A stretch of 51,947 nt of DNA from Alphaproteobacteria bacterium (GTDB lineage: Bacteria > Pseudomonadota > Alphaproteobacteria > JACZXZ01), in assembly GCA_035625915.1 (NCBI GenBank), contig DASPOR010000118.1, forward strand, positions 1 through 51,947, in the 5' to 3' direction. Each line of letters starts with the position of its first letter. Position 1 is the stretch's first letter. Below, piece by piece: positions 43,911-51,947 of this stretch. The notes under the pieces were generated by a model. The model ran no database searches. It worked only from the letters and a program-made list of their open reading frames with translations, and had not been told where the DNA came from. Position numbers and translations under genes: made by a program.

Positions 43911-44240
43911 GGCCGCGAACGGTTCCTGTTTCTCGGCGGTTTCTTGCTTCGGAAGTTTAAGGTCCTGGTCGAGTGATTGCAGGCGGCCCTCCACGTACCG
44001 CCGGTTTCCGTCCATCAACGACTGAAGTGCTACATCGGGCGTGAGGGAACTTTGCGCAGCGGCGGCCCTCGGCGTGGCAACGACGCGAGCCAAGACGCCG
44101 CTTGCGGAACCAGCGAGGGCCGAGTGCAGGAAACGCCGTCGCGAAGGACCATCCGCAACCACTCGCTCAGTCGCTTGCGAGAGTATGGACCCGCCGTAGG
44201 CGCATGCATCGATTCCTGCCGGAGACGTTGAATTCGTCAT
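43911..44240 (-). pseudogene. Truncated Tat-exported beta-carbonic anhydrase
   Basis: The frame from ATG 44240 has a twin-arginine signal (PSRRRFLHSALAGSASG, about residues 32-48) and then the N-terminal arm of exported beta-carbonic anhydrases (LTPDVALQSLMDGNRRYVEG, then EKQEPFAA). In intact proteins this is followed at once by the first zinc motif CADSR. Here it switches to [18 protein letters not shown] and stops at 43809 inside queF. All zinc ligands (Cys-Asp, His, Cys) are missing, so no active enzyme can be made. The deletion end lies near 43911, next to queF. The remnant stands between tgt and queF. Confidence 0.72.
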
Positions 44241-44371
44241 TGCACAGCCCCCCGTTCAATTTGCGATGCGCAATGCGTGCGGCGCAATGATATCGAAATG
44301 CCTGGAGCGATCCAATGGGTCGGACTGCTCGATGGATCCGATCCCGAGAAATGATCGTGTGCGGGGCCGTG

Positions 44372-45502
44372 TCAAGCAGGCTCGATGTCGCCTTGATCCT
44401 GCTCGACGCGAAAGCGATCGATCGCCTCGTTGAATCGATCTTCTTCAATCGCGCTGCGGAGCGAGGCCATCAGATCCTGGTAGTAAGTAAGATTGTGCCA
44501 TGTGAGAAGCATGGCGCCGAGGATTTCGCCGGCCTTGACGAGATGATGAAGGTAGGCGCGGCTGAAATTCCGGCATGCGGGGCAGCGGCAGCTCCCGTCG
44601 AGCGGTCGAGGGTCCGAAGCATGGCGCGCGTTGCGGATATTGATTTGCGCGCGGCTTGTAAAGGCTTGGCCCGTGCGACCGGAGCGTGTCGGGAGCACAC
44701 AATCGAACATGTCGACGCCGCGCACAACGGCACCCACAATGTCGTCCGGTTTCCCGACTCCCATGAGATAGCGCGGTTTCTCCCTCGGCAGATGAGGAAT
44801 CGTCGAATCGATCGTGGCCAGCATCTTCGCCTGACCTTCGCCAACCGCAAGTCCACCGACCGCGTAGCCATCGAAACCGATTGCCGTAAGGGCCATGGCG
44901 GATTGCTCCCGCAACGACGGATAGACACTTCCTTGTACGATACCAAACAACCCGTAGCCCGATCGATTCACGAATGCCGCCCTTGAGCGGGCCGCCCATC
45001 GCATGGATAGCTCCATCGACTTGATTGCGGTCGCCTCATCGCACGGCCAGGCGGTGCATTCGTCGAGCGCCATGGTGATTGTGGCGTCCAGAAGGTGCTG
45101 GACTTCCACGGAGCGCTCCGGTGAGAGCATGTGACGAGTACCGTCGACATGCGATTGGAAGGCAACGCCCTCCTCCTTGAGGACGCGGAGCTGGGCGAGG
45201 GACATCACCTGATAACCGCCCGAGTCCGTCAGTATCGGCCCGGGCCAATTCATGAAACGCTGGAGTCCACCGAGCGTTGCAATACGCTCGGCGCCCGGGC
45301 GCAGCATCAGGTGGTACGTGTTACCGAGAATGATCTGCGCACCGGTTGCAATCACCGATTCCGGCATCATCGCCTTGACGGTGCCCGCTGTCCCCACGGG
45401 CATGAACGCTGGCGTGTCGACAATGCCATGTGCGGTCGAAAGCCGGCCGCGCCGAGCGGCCCCGGCGGTCTTTATCACTTCGAAGCCGAATCCTTTCGTC
45501 AC
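44372..45502 (-). CDS. tgt: Queuine/preQ1 tRNA-ribosyltransferase
   Basis: 376 residues from GTG 45502 (encoding [14 protein letters not shown]), chosen because it overlaps the queA stop as GTGA; an upstream TTG is unlikely. Key features: general acid/base Asp93 in [27 protein letters not shown], the nucleophile region [16 protein letters not shown], and the zinc site CRCPAC (Cys305, 307, 310) with a histidine near 336. It swaps guanine 34 of GUN anticodon tRNAs for preQ1. Translationally coupled to queA. Confidence 0.96.
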   Translation of the reverse strand: MTKGFGFEVIKTAGAARRGRLSTAHGIVDTPAFMPVGTAGTVKAMMPESVIATGAQIILGNTYHLMLRPGAERIATLGGLQRFMNWPGPILTDSGGYQVMSLAQLRVLKEEGVAFQSHVDGTRHMLSPERSVEVQHLLDATITMALDECTAWPCDEATAIKSMELSMRWAARSRAAFVNRSGYGLFGIVQGSVYPSLREQSAMALTAIGFDGYAVGGLAVGEGQAKMLATIDSTIPHLPREKPRYLMGVGKPDDIVGAVVRGVDMFDCVLPTRSGRTGQAFTSRAQINIRNARHASDPRPLDGSCRCPACRNFSRAYLHHLVKAGEILGAMLLTWHNLTYYQDLMASLRSAIEEDRFNEAIDRFRVEQDQGDIEPA

Positions 45503-46554
45503 GCGGCCCCCGAACGCTCGATAAGGCAGCAATCGCCATAGGAATAAAAGCGATAGCCAGCGGCAATCGCGTGGCGATACGCAGCGCGCATGCGCTCCAA
45601 CCCGGCGAATGCCGATACCAGCACGAATAGCGTCGAACGCGGCAGGTGAAAATTGGTGAGCATGACGTCGGCGATGCGGAATCGATAGTCAGGCATGATG
45701 AAAAGATCGGTCTCGCCCGCAAAAGGCGCTACGTCGCCTTGCTCGTTCGCGGCCGTTTCGAGTACGCGCAGGCTGGTCGATCCGACCGCCACGATTCGGC
45801 CTCCGCGCGCTTTCGTGTCATTGACGAGTTGCGCCGTGGACGACGACAGCATGGCATGCTCGCTGTGCATGCGATGCTCGCGGAGATCGTCGACCTTGAC
45901 CGGTAGGAAGGTCCCCGCGCCAACATGGAGAGTTATGGTCGTTCGTTTGACGCCGCGTGCCTCGAGTGCGGCTACTAGTTCCTCGGTGAAGTGGAGACCG
46001 GCAGTGGGTGCCGCGACCGCACCGGGATGACGCGCGAAGATCGTCTGGTAATCCTCGCTATCTTGCGCATCCGGTCCCTGGGCGCGCTTGATATAAGGCG
46101 GGAGTGGAGCGACGCCATGTCGCTCGAATGCTGCAAATAGTGCCGGGCCAGCACGATCGAAGCGCAATGCGACCTCACCGTCACCGCCTTTCTCGACAAT
46201 TTCGCAGCCAAAATCCTCGGCGAAATCCACACGATCGCCAATCTTGAGTTTGCGCGCGGGCTTGGCAAAGGCGCGCCAACAATCATCGCTCTTTTGACGA
46301 TGGAGTGTGAGTTCGATTTTCGCAGCACCGCGCATTCCCGCAAGACGTGCGGGGATGACCTTCGTGTCGTTGAGCACCAGAAGATCGCCTGGCTGCAGGC
46401 GTTGCGGCAGCTCCCGCACGATATGGTCGCTCAGCGTCCTCGGCGTGACGTGCAGAAGCCGTGCGGCGTCGCGTGGACGCACCGGCCTTGATGCGATCAA
46501 CTCGCGAGGTAGGTCGAAATCAAATGACCCGATCGGGATCGGTCCGTCCGACAC
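45499..46554 (-). CDS. queA: S-adenosylmethionine:tRNA ribosyltransferase-isomerase
   Basis: 351 residues from GTG 46554. Family segments: [77 protein letters not shown] and [20 protein letters not shown]. It transfers the ribosyl part of SAM to preQ1-tRNA to make epoxyqueuosine, using product of Tgt and feeding QueG. First gene of queA-tgt; the RAM-domain gene ends 96 bp upstream on the same strand. Confidence 0.96.
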   Translation of the reverse strand: MSDGPIPIGSFDFDLPRELIASRPVRPRDAARLLHVTPRTLSDHIVRELPQRLQPGDLLVLNDTKVIPARLAGMRGAAKIELTLHRQKSDDCWRAFAKPARKLKIGDRVDFAEDFGCEIVEKGGDGEVALRFDRAGPALFAAFERHGVAPLPPYIKRAQGPDAQDSEDYQTIFARHPGAVAAPTAGLHFTEELVAALEARGVKRTTITLHVGAGTFLPVKVDDLREHRMHSEHAMLSSSTAQLVNDTKARGGRIVAVGSTSLRVLETAANEQGDVAPFAGETDLFIMPDYRFRIADVMLTNFHLPRSTLFVLVSAFAGLERMRAAYRHAIAAGYRFYSYGDCCLIERSGAA

Positions 46555-46650
46555 GGTTTATTCGTCTTTTAGCTGCGGCTTCGTCGGCCAAAACGCCGCC
46601 CGCCCGTCGAGGCGAAGAACCATCTCGATGCCAAGCGCCTTGCCATGCAC

Positions 46651-46893
46651 CTAGGTGAAGGCCTTGAAGGCTATGAGCGTAAAGGTGTCCTTGATTCCCG
46701 CGACTCGTTGGATCTGGGAAGCGACGAAGTGACCGATATCCATGTCCTGCGGTAGGTAGCACTTGACCATGAGGTCGTACTGGCCGGAGATGGAATGCAC
46801 TTCCGAGACTTGTTCGACGTTCAGCACAAGGTCGTTCGCCACGTCATAGGTCCTGCCTAAATCGCATTTGACCATGATGAAGATGGTCTGCAT
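46651..46893 (-). CDS. Stand-alone Lrp/AsnC ligand-binding (RAM) domain protein
   Basis: 80 residues from ATG 46893 (MQTIFIMVKCDLGRTYDVA). The sequence EVHSISGQYDLMVKCYLP and GIKDTFTLIAFKAF is the RAM domain of Lrp/AsnC regulators without the DNA-binding helix-turn-helix. Such short proteins are widespread and may bind amino acids or modulate full-length Lrp proteins. A frame starting 63 bp earlier is less likely. Its stop is TAG at 46651-46653. It lies upstream of queA on the same strand, perhaps in one transcript. Confidence 0.85.
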   Translation of the reverse strand: MQTIFIMVKCDLGRTYDVANDLVLNVEQVSEVHSISGQYDLMVKCYLPQDMDIGHFVASQIQRVAGIKDTFTLIAFKAFT

Positions 46894-47106
46894 CGCGCTC
46901 CGCCTTGCTATGGCAATGGATTGCCGCTCATCTCGCGGTGACCGGTATTTGGGCACCCAGCAGCCGGCATTGTGCGTGGCCGGGGTTCGGCTGTCCAGTG
47001 GAGCGGTGAAAGGGAATAACAGTCCCCGGGGGAATTGTCCGCTTCGTCGCCGATCCGGCGTCGACTTAGCACCTCGCGCGAAACCGAGTGCGACCAGAGG
47101 TGTGCT

Positions 47107-48642
47107 TCAGCGGCCGCTTGCGAGACGGATGGAACGCATCAGGAATGCGGGGACATGATCCCCCATGCCGACAACAGGCTCATCGACGTCATCGTCGTGA
47201 CGCCGACCGCGCTGCCGGCCGCCGCGCTGCGGGGTCTCGACATTAGGCGGTCGACGGCGCACCGCCTGAGGACCCGCGTTATCGCGCGGATCTCCATGCA
47301 TGGCGGGGCCGGTAGCCGGCAAGAGCGCCGTCGGAGAGATCTCGGGCTGCGCCGCGTCAAGAGGAAACGGACTTTCAGCGGCAACCGCAGCGACAGAGTC
47401 GTTTCGCATACGCTTATCGCGCCGCTCGTGCCGTCCGTCTCCGCGCCGACGTTCACGGCGTGGGCCGCGGTGCATGCCCCGACTCCGCATCTCGCCAGTC
47501 CCTTCCGACGGGTCGGGTGCGCGCAATTCCGGCAACGCCTCCCGGACGATCTCATGCTTCATGAGCCGCTCGATCGCGGCAAGTGATTTTGCCTCCGCCG
47601 GTGTGGCAAGCATGATCGAGCGCCCGCGGCGTCCAGCACGACCGGTACGACCGATGCGGTGAATATAATCCTCCGCATTGTGAGGAACGTCGAAATTGAA
47701 TACGTGGGACAGAAATTGGATATCGAGCCCGCGTGCCGCAACGTCGCTGCAGACCAGGATGCGAATCTCGCCGCGCTTGAAACGCTCGAGCGTGTCGGTG
47801 CGCAGTTCCTGGGCCAGATCGCCATGAAGGGCTGCGGTGTCGAAGCCGTGCTTCTTGAGCGAACGGAACAAAATGTCTACGTCGCGCTTGCGATTGCAGA
47901 AGACGAGTGCATTGCGCACGTCTTCGCGCTGGATCAAAAGACGCAAGGCTTCCCGCTTGTCGGCGGTGTCGACCATGACGAGGCTTTGATCTACGGTCTC
48001 GGCTGGCGAGGCAGGTGGGGCGACGGAGATCTCCTTGGGGTTCATCAAGAACGCGTCGGCGAGGCGACGAATTTCCGGCGCCATGGTCGCGGAGAAGAAA
48101 AGGGTCTGGCGGATTTTCGGGATCATCGACACGATTCGCTCGACATCCGGGATAAAGCCCATGTCGAGCATACGATCGGCTTCGTCGATCACGAGGATCT
48201 TGATGTCGCTCAGCAGCACCTTGCCGCGCTCTATGTGGTCGAGAAGCCGGCCCGGTGTCGCGATCAGCACGTCCACGCCACGGTCGATCAACTTCTCCTG
48301 ATCGTCGAAAGAAACACCCCCGATCAGGAGTGCCTTCGAGAGCTTGGCGTGCTTGCCGTAAACCTCGAAGCTTTCGCCCACCTGTGATGCCAGCTCCCGC
48401 GTCGGCTCGAGGATGAGCGAGCGGGGCATCCGCGCTCTGGCGCGACCGCTTGACAGAATGTCGATCATCGGCAGCGTGAACGCGGCCGTCTTGCCTGTCC
48501 CTGTCTGGGCGCAGCCGAGCACGTCGCGCCCTTGCAACACGATAGGGATGGCTTGCTCCTGGATTGGCGTAGGCGTTTCGTAGCCTGCATCCGAAACGGA
48601 ACGGAGAACGTCTTCGCTAAGGCCGAGATCGGAAAACTTCAT
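47107..48642 (-). CDS. DEAD-box ATP-dependent RNA helicase (RhlE-like)
   Basis: 511 residues. Motifs in order: Q motif TPTPIQEQAIP (about 24-34), I AQTGTGKT, Ia PTRELA, Ib TPGR, II DEAD, III SAT, then V CSDVAARGLDI and VI HRIGRTGRAGRRG. The C-terminal ~130 residues are a basic, Arg-rich, disordered tail (RGPRRERRRGDGRHERRDKR) for RNA contact. It remodels RNA, for example in ribosome assembly or mRNA decay at low temperature. The start is ATG 48642; a strong promoter lies about 75-102 bp upstream, giving a leader of about 65 bases. Confidence 0.93.
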   Translation of the reverse strand: MKFSDLGLSEDVLRSVSDAGYETPTPIQEQAIPIVLQGRDVLGCAQTGTGKTAAFTLPMIDILSSGRARARMPRSLILEPTRELASQVGESFEVYGKHAKLSKALLIGGVSFDDQEKLIDRGVDVLIATPGRLLDHIERGKVLLSDIKILVIDEADRMLDMGFIPDVERIVSMIPKIRQTLFFSATMAPEIRRLADAFLMNPKEISVAPPASPAETVDQSLVMVDTADKREALRLLIQREDVRNALVFCNRKRDVDILFRSLKKHGFDTAALHGDLAQELRTDTLERFKRGEIRILVCSDVAARGLDIQFLSHVFNFDVPHNAEDYIHRIGRTGRAGRRGRSIMLATPAEAKSLAAIERLMKHEIVREALPELRAPDPSEGTGEMRSRGMHRGPRRERRRGDGRHERRDKRMRNDSVAAVAAESPFPLDAAQPEISPTALLPATGPAMHGDPRDNAGPQAVRRRPPNVETPQRGGRQRGRRHDDDVDEPVVGMGDHVPAFLMRSIRLASGR

Positions 48643-48716
48643 AAAGGCTATCTGCTCTTGCGCGAGAGCCGCAGTCTGCTCAAGCTATGGGGAACTGATA
48701 GGAAAATGTGGCCGGG

Positions 48717-48744
48717 ATCATAGTTTTTCCAGTGGTCCTGTCAA
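48717..48744 (-). promoter_or_regulatory. Sigma-70-type promoter of the DEAD-box helicase
   Basis: On the minus strand a perfect TTGACA (48744-48739) is followed, after 16 bp, by TATGAT (48722-48717), five of six to consensus. Predicted start of transcription is near 48710, 65-70 bp before the helicase ATG. This is the best promoter match I found in the window. Confidence 0.65.
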
Positions 48745-48800
48745 TCTTTGTCGTATTTTTCGCGCGTTTCCACCGTGGCGGTGACAATGGGACCACTTGG
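48729..48800. promoter_or_regulatory. Imperfect inverted repeat overlapping the helicase promoter
   Basis: CCAGTGGTCCTGTCA (48729-48743) and TGACAATGGGACCACTTGG (48782-48800) pair over 15 bases with a one-base and a three-base bulge around a 38-bp spacer. The left arm covers the -35 element and spacer of the helicase promoter, so regulator binding or looping is plausible. Confidence 0.45.
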
Positions 48801-48863
48801 CGTGCGGGCGGCGGCGCATTACCCTGTTAGAACGCCAAGCCGCTCAATCTCCAACGGATTCCC

Positions 48864-49568
48864 ATGACCGACCGCACCTCGCTTGTCCTCATCCCTGGCC
48901 TGCTTTGCGACCGCGCACTGTGGCGTCATCAGGCGGCCCACCTCGCCGACTTGGCGGATGTCATCGTCGCGGACGTGAGCGAGCAGAGTTCAATGGCGGC
49001 AATGGCGGATGCGGTACTTGCGCAGGCGCCGGCCGGGAAGGTTGCCTTGGCCGGGCTTTCAATGGGCGGCTACGTCGCCTTCGAGATCATGCGCCGCGCA
49101 CCAGAGCGCGTTTCGCGTCTGGCACTCCTCGATACCATGGCGCGCAAGGATACCGAGGAGCAACGTCACCGCCGCCTCTCGATGATCGCGCAGGCTGAAA
49201 AGGGGGACTTCCACGGGGTCACCAGCCGCCTTCTCCCGCTTTTCGTCCATCCCGATCGCGTGACGGACGCTCCGCTCGTCGAGGAGATCATGGCGATGAC
49301 CAAGCGCGTCGGCAGGGACGCCTTCCTCCGCGAACAAACGGCGATCATGGGCCGGGCGGACAGCCGACTGCACCTCGGCGAAATCCGCGTGCCGACCCTT
49401 GTGCTGGTCGGACGGCAGGACGCGCTGACCCCTGTGGAAGTGCACGAGGAACTCGCATCACGCATTGCGCGTGCCAAGCTGGTCGTCGTCGAAAATTGTG
49501 GCCACCTGTCGACGATGGAGCGACCGGAGGCCGTTACCGCGGTGATGCGCTATTGGCTACAGGAATAA
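48864..49568 (+). CDS. Alpha/beta-fold hydrolase
   Basis: 234 residues. Oxyanion/N-terminal strand LVLIPGLLCDRALWRHQ, nucleophile elbow GLSMGG (Ser66), acid loop VGRQDALTPVEVH and catalytic histidine in VENCGHLSTMERPEAV. This is the general esterase/lactonase-like set; the substrate is unknown. It is short of a large lid domain, having only a small insertion around 95-150. It is divergent from the helicase gene across 221 bp and convergent with the PheC-like gene. ATG start; ribosome site weak. Confidence 0.9.
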   Translation: MTDRTSLVLIPGLLCDRALWRHQAAHLADLADVIVADVSEQSSMAAMADAVLAQAPAGKVALAGLSMGGYVAFEIMRRAPERVSRLALLDTMARKDTEEQRHRRLSMIAQAEKGDFHGVTSRLLPLFVHPDRVTDAPLVEEIMAMTKRVGRDAFLREQTAIMGRADSRLHLGEIRVPTLVLVGRQDALTPVEVHEELASRIARAKLVVVENCGHLSTMERPEAVTAVMRYWLQE

Positions 49569-49583
49569 GGAAAGGCAGGATTT

Positions 49584-49610
49584 CGGCGGCTGCCGGTCCG
49601 TTCGCCGCCG
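49584..49610. terminator. Weak bidirectional terminator candidate
   Basis: CGGCGG (49584-49589) and CCGCCG (49605-49610) flank a 15-base loop between the convergent hydrolase and PheC-like genes. No clear T-run follows. Confidence 0.25.
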
Positions 49611-49612
49611 CG

Positions 49613-50422
49613 CTATTTCACCCACTTGGCGAGAATTGCCTTGTACTCGCCGCTCTCGATGGCCTGATGAAGCCATTGGTCGACGAAATCCTTCCACACA
49701 GCGTCGCGCGGCAGGAGATAAGCCTTTTCGGAGAAATTGAAGGGCCGATCCGGATTGATGGCGCAAAGCCCCGGGTGCTCCTTCTCCCAGAAGCGGGTTT
49801 CGCTTGCATCCGTGATCATGAGATCGGCCTTGCCGTCGAGAATCTGCTGCCAGATCGTTCTGTTGTCGGGATAAACCTCGATCGTTGCGTGCTTCAACGT
49901 CGCGCGGTCGAACTTCTCGTTGGTTCCGCCGGGATTGGTCACCACCTTGACACCCGCTCGGTCGATGTCCGCGAGCGTTTGATACTTTGTCCGGTCGTCG
50001 CAGCGCGCCACCGCCGCCTTGCCGTCGACCATGAGCGGTATGGTGAAGAGTGCCGTTTTCTGGCGTTCCATCGACACCGAAACACCACCCATCGCGATGT
50101 CGTACTTATCGGCGATGAGGTCAGGCATAAGGTCGGACCATTTGGTCTGGACAAACTGGACCTCGACGCCAAGGGTGGCGCCGAGCGACTTGGCCATTTC
50201 GATGTCGATGCCTTCGAAGGTCTTCGTTTCGGGATTGAGGTAGGAAAAGGGCTTGTAGTCGCCCGTGGTGCCGATGCGCAGCACCTTGGATTCTATGATC
50301 GTGTCGAGTTTGGTGTTCGGCGATTCCGCTGTGCGTACCGATACGGCACTGACGGCAAGGCCGATGAACACAATGAAGGTCAGCCCGACCAGGGTCAGTA
50401 CGACACGCCGAATTTCTTTCAT
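49613..50422 (-). CDS. Periplasmic cyclohexadienyl-dehydratase-like (PheC-like) solute-binding-fold protein
   Basis: 269 residues from ATG 50422 (MKEIRRVVLTLVGLTFI), preceded by GGAGAG; the N-terminus is a signal peptide or anchor. The mature part is closely like Pseudomonas PheC: RIGTTGDYKPFSYLNPETKT, FEGIDIEMAKSLGATLGVEV, KYDIAMGGVSVSMERQKTA, VVTNPGGTNEKFDRATLKHA and the C-terminal YLLPRDAVWKDFVDQWLHQA. PheC converts prephenate or arogenate in the periplasm; the fold is that of amino-acid receptors, so a binding role without transporter genes is the alternative. No permease is adjacent, which favours an enzyme. Confidence 0.8.
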   Translation of the reverse strand: MKEIRRVVLTLVGLTFIVFIGLAVSAVSVRTAESPNTKLDTIIESKVLRIGTTGDYKPFSYLNPETKTFEGIDIEMAKSLGATLGVEVQFVQTKWSDLMPDLIADKYDIAMGGVSVSMERQKTALFTIPLMVDGKAAVARCDDRTKYQTLADIDRAGVKVVTNPGGTNEKFDRATLKHATIEVYPDNRTIWQQILDGKADLMITDASETRFWEKEHPGLCAINPDRPFNFSEKAYLLPRDAVWKDFVDQWLHQAIESGEYKAILAKWVK

Positions 50423-50499
50423 TGAAAACTCTCCGCGGAACTTGCCTCCCACCCTGCACGCTACGCGAGCAGAGAAGGCAAAGCCAGAACCTTTTTACT

Positions 50500-50529
50500 A
50501 ATATAATAAATAGCTTACGTTTTGTTTAA
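50500..50529 (-). promoter_or_regulatory. Candidate promoter of the PheC-like gene
   Basis: An AT-rich island on the minus strand has TTAAAC (50529-50524), an 18-bp spacer and TATATT (50505-50500), about 80 bp upstream of the start codon. The match is weak, but the base composition stands out strongly. Confidence 0.3.
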
Positions 50530-50589
50530 CATTGAGCGTGGGAGCGGAAATTCCGGTTTGGGGCAGGGGCTATGCCGCCGGAAGTCGGG

Positions 50590-51947
50590 TCAGGTATGCG
50601 AAGGAACGCCGGGCTGTTCTCCCAAATCCCAGAATAGGCCCGCCATGATCCTGAGCCCATCGCGCAGGATCGGAACCAGCCCGTGCTCATTCGGGGCGTG
50701 CTGGGAACAGCCCGCGTAGGAGTGCGGCACCCATATCGTCGGCATGCCGAGAATATCGGCGAAACACTCGTTCGGCAGGGATCCGCCGAGATTGGGCAAC
50801 ACGGCGGGTTTGGCGCCAACCGTGCGTTCGATCGAGGCGACGGCCCATTGCGCCCAGGGGTGGGTAGGGTCGAGGCGGGTCGCCTGCATGAAGCCCTTTT
50901 CCCAAAGCTTAACCTGGACCATCGGAAAACCGGCCCTGTCGAGATGGCGGCGGATCGCATCGATGAAGCCATTGGGATCGGTATCGACGGTATAGCGGAT
51001 TTGGCATGCGGCCGTGGCGCGCGGCGGAATGGCGTTCACGGGATTGTCGGGATTGCCGGTGCGGAAAGCGAGTACCTCGAAGGTATTCCATGCAAATACC
51101 TTCTCGGCCGGGGTCAATCCTGGCTCACCCCAATCGGGATCTATGGCAGGTGCGTCGTCTCCCCCACCGACCTCGAGGCCGGCGACCGCCTCGTGCACCG
51201 AAATCGGGATCGCGCGCGGCACCAGTTCCCGCACCTGGACCCTGCCGGACTTGGTCACGATCGAGGCGATCGCGTTCGCAAGGATAATGCCGGGGTTGGC
51301 AAGGAGCCCTCCCCAATTGCCCGAATGGTGGCCGCCTTGACGTAAATCGACGATGAGGTCGAAATTCATGGCCCCACGCGAGCCCATGAAAATCGTAGCA
51401 CGGTCCGGCGCCAAGCGCGGGCCATCCGAGGCAAGCAGCAGATCCGCCGCAAGCCGCCCCTTTTGTTCGGCGCAGAATTTGTCGAGGCCGGGCGATCCGA
51501 TTTCCTCGCTGGTCTCCAGGAGGATTTTCGAGTTGAAGCCGAGCTTGCCGCGCTCGGCGAGCACGCACTCGAGGGCGGCGATATTGATCGTGTGCTGGCC
51601 TTTATTGTCGGCGACCCCGCGCCCGTAGAGGACATCCCCCCGACGCTCGAGCTTCCAAGGCGAAAGTCGGTCCTTCCATTGCGCGTCCAAGCCCCGGATG
51701 ACGTCGCCGTGGCCGTAGGTGAGGGCGGTTGGAAGGTTCGCCCCCTCGATCCGTTCCGCCACCAGAAACGGACCACCCCACGCGACCGGATTGTCGAAGA
51801 TTTCCGTGCGGTATCCGAGACGGGCGAGGGCAGGAGAGATTTCCTTCGCCAGATATTCGACGAGATGCGGCCGGCTTTCGGGTTCCTGGCTCTCAGTCTT
51901 GACGGCGACGCGCCGGGCCAGCGTTTCGAAGAAAGGGCCGTCGTCGA
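50590..51947 (-). CDS. M20-family metallopeptidase/dipeptidase, 5' partial
   Basis: The frame is open to the right edge, so the N-terminus is missing; a GTG at 51762 is internal because homologous sequence continues upstream (PHLVEYLAKEISPALARLG, then FDNPVAWGGPFLVAERIEG). About 452 residues are visible. Metal-site motifs: YGHGDV, VLYGRGVADNKGQ, LLETSEEIGSPGLDKF, and near the end PNECFADILGMPTIWVPHSY followed by QHAPNEH. A dimerisation domain lies between. It would cleave dipeptides or N-acyl amino acids. It is upstream of the PheC-like gene on the same strand with the order reversed (its stop is upstream of nothing else here). Confidence 0.88.
   Translation of the reverse strand, partial: DDGPFFETLARRVAVKTESQEPESRPHLVEYLAKEISPALARLGYRTEIFDNPVAWGGPFLVAERIEGANLPTALTYGHGDVIRGLDAQWKDRLSPWKLERRGDVLYGRGVADNKGQHTINIAALECVLAERGKLGFNSKILLETSEEIGSPGLDKFCAEQKGRLAADLLLASDGPRLAPDRATIFMGSRGAMNFDLIVDLRQGGHHSGNWGGLLANPGIILANAIASIVTKSGRVQVRELVPRAIPISVHEAVAGLEVGGGDDAPAIDPDWGEPGLTPAEKVFAWNTFEVLAFRTGNPDNPVNAIPPRATAACQIRYTVDTDPNGFIDAIRRHLDRAGFPMVQVKLWEKGFMQATRLDPTHPWAQWAVASIERTVGAKPAVLPNLGGSLPNECFADILGMPTIWVPHSYAGCSQHAPNEHGLVPILRDGLRIMAGLFWDLGEQPGVPSHT

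Noticed and set aside
46558..46650. Thirty in-frame codons directly after the RAM-domain stop, from a GTG
   Set aside because: The RAM protein already has its normal length, and the extra peptide matches nothing I recognise; too short to call.

Overview
This window reads as a chromosomal segment of a high-GC, metabolically versatile alphaproteobacterium, probably Rhodospirillales-like or a related free-living lineage. That placement is inferred from gene content and protein style (heterotetrameric sarcosine oxidase, TRAP and Liv-type transporters, hyuA/hyuB, a DegP-regulator-kinase operon, and a dispersed ATGCCCGGG palindromic repeat typical of such genomes). No rRNA, tRNA, CRISPR array, insertion sequence or phage gene was seen. 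Coding density is high, and two genes at the window edges are cut.

Layout. 1-2.35 kb: the 3' end of a large beta-helical surface protein, converging on a GT4 glycosyltransferase. 2.55-6.27 kb: a TRAP transporter with fused DctQM permease and Tat-type DctP, preceded by an HbpS/GlcG-like protein. 6.5-11.6 kb: soxBDAG, tightly coupled. 11.7-14.8 kb: hemC, then an SDR gene, an internally deleted 3-hydroxyacyl-CoA dehydrogenase remnant and a BKACE (DUF849) gene. 14.8-19.3 kb: a complete branched-chain-amino-acid-type ABC transporter. 19.8-24.7 kb: hyuB, hyuA and a ureohydrolase whose first metal motif lacks its histidine. 24.9-26.6 kb: fhs, facing a membrane histidine kinase. 28.4-33.2 kb: a four-gene acyl-CoA operon (feruloyl-CoA-synthase-like ligase, acyl-CoA dehydrogenase, cupin, CaiB-type CoA transferase). 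33.5-37.4 kb: an htrA-response regulator-histidine kinase operon. 37.7-40.5 kb: a ThDP enzyme with a periplasmic beta-propeller protein. 40.6-46.9 kb: a tRNA-modification block (dusA; queG, queF, tgt, queA) with a truncated carbonic anhydrase inside it and a small RAM-domain gene at its head. 47.1-51.9 kb: a DEAD-box helicase with a strong promoter, an alpha/beta hydrolase, a PheC-like periplasmic protein and an M20 peptidase.

How the genes fit together. Sarcosine oxidase makes glycine and methylene-tetrahydrofolate, and Fhs makes formyl-tetrahydrofolate, so both feed one-carbon metabolism. QueF, QueA, QueG and Tgt cover four late queuosine steps. The TRAP, Liv-type, hydantoinase/ureohydrolase and acyl-CoA loci look like separate scavenging modules whose substrates cannot be read from sequence. 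Two decayed genes show recent loss: a dehydrogenase reduced to its two ends and a Tat-exported beta-carbonic anhydrase cut just before its first zinc motif. I found no clear candidate for a wholly new defence or mobile system. The most unusual items are the acyl-CoA operon, the His-less ureohydrolase beside hyuAB, the two gene remnants, and several perfect or near-perfect inverted repeats in leaders.
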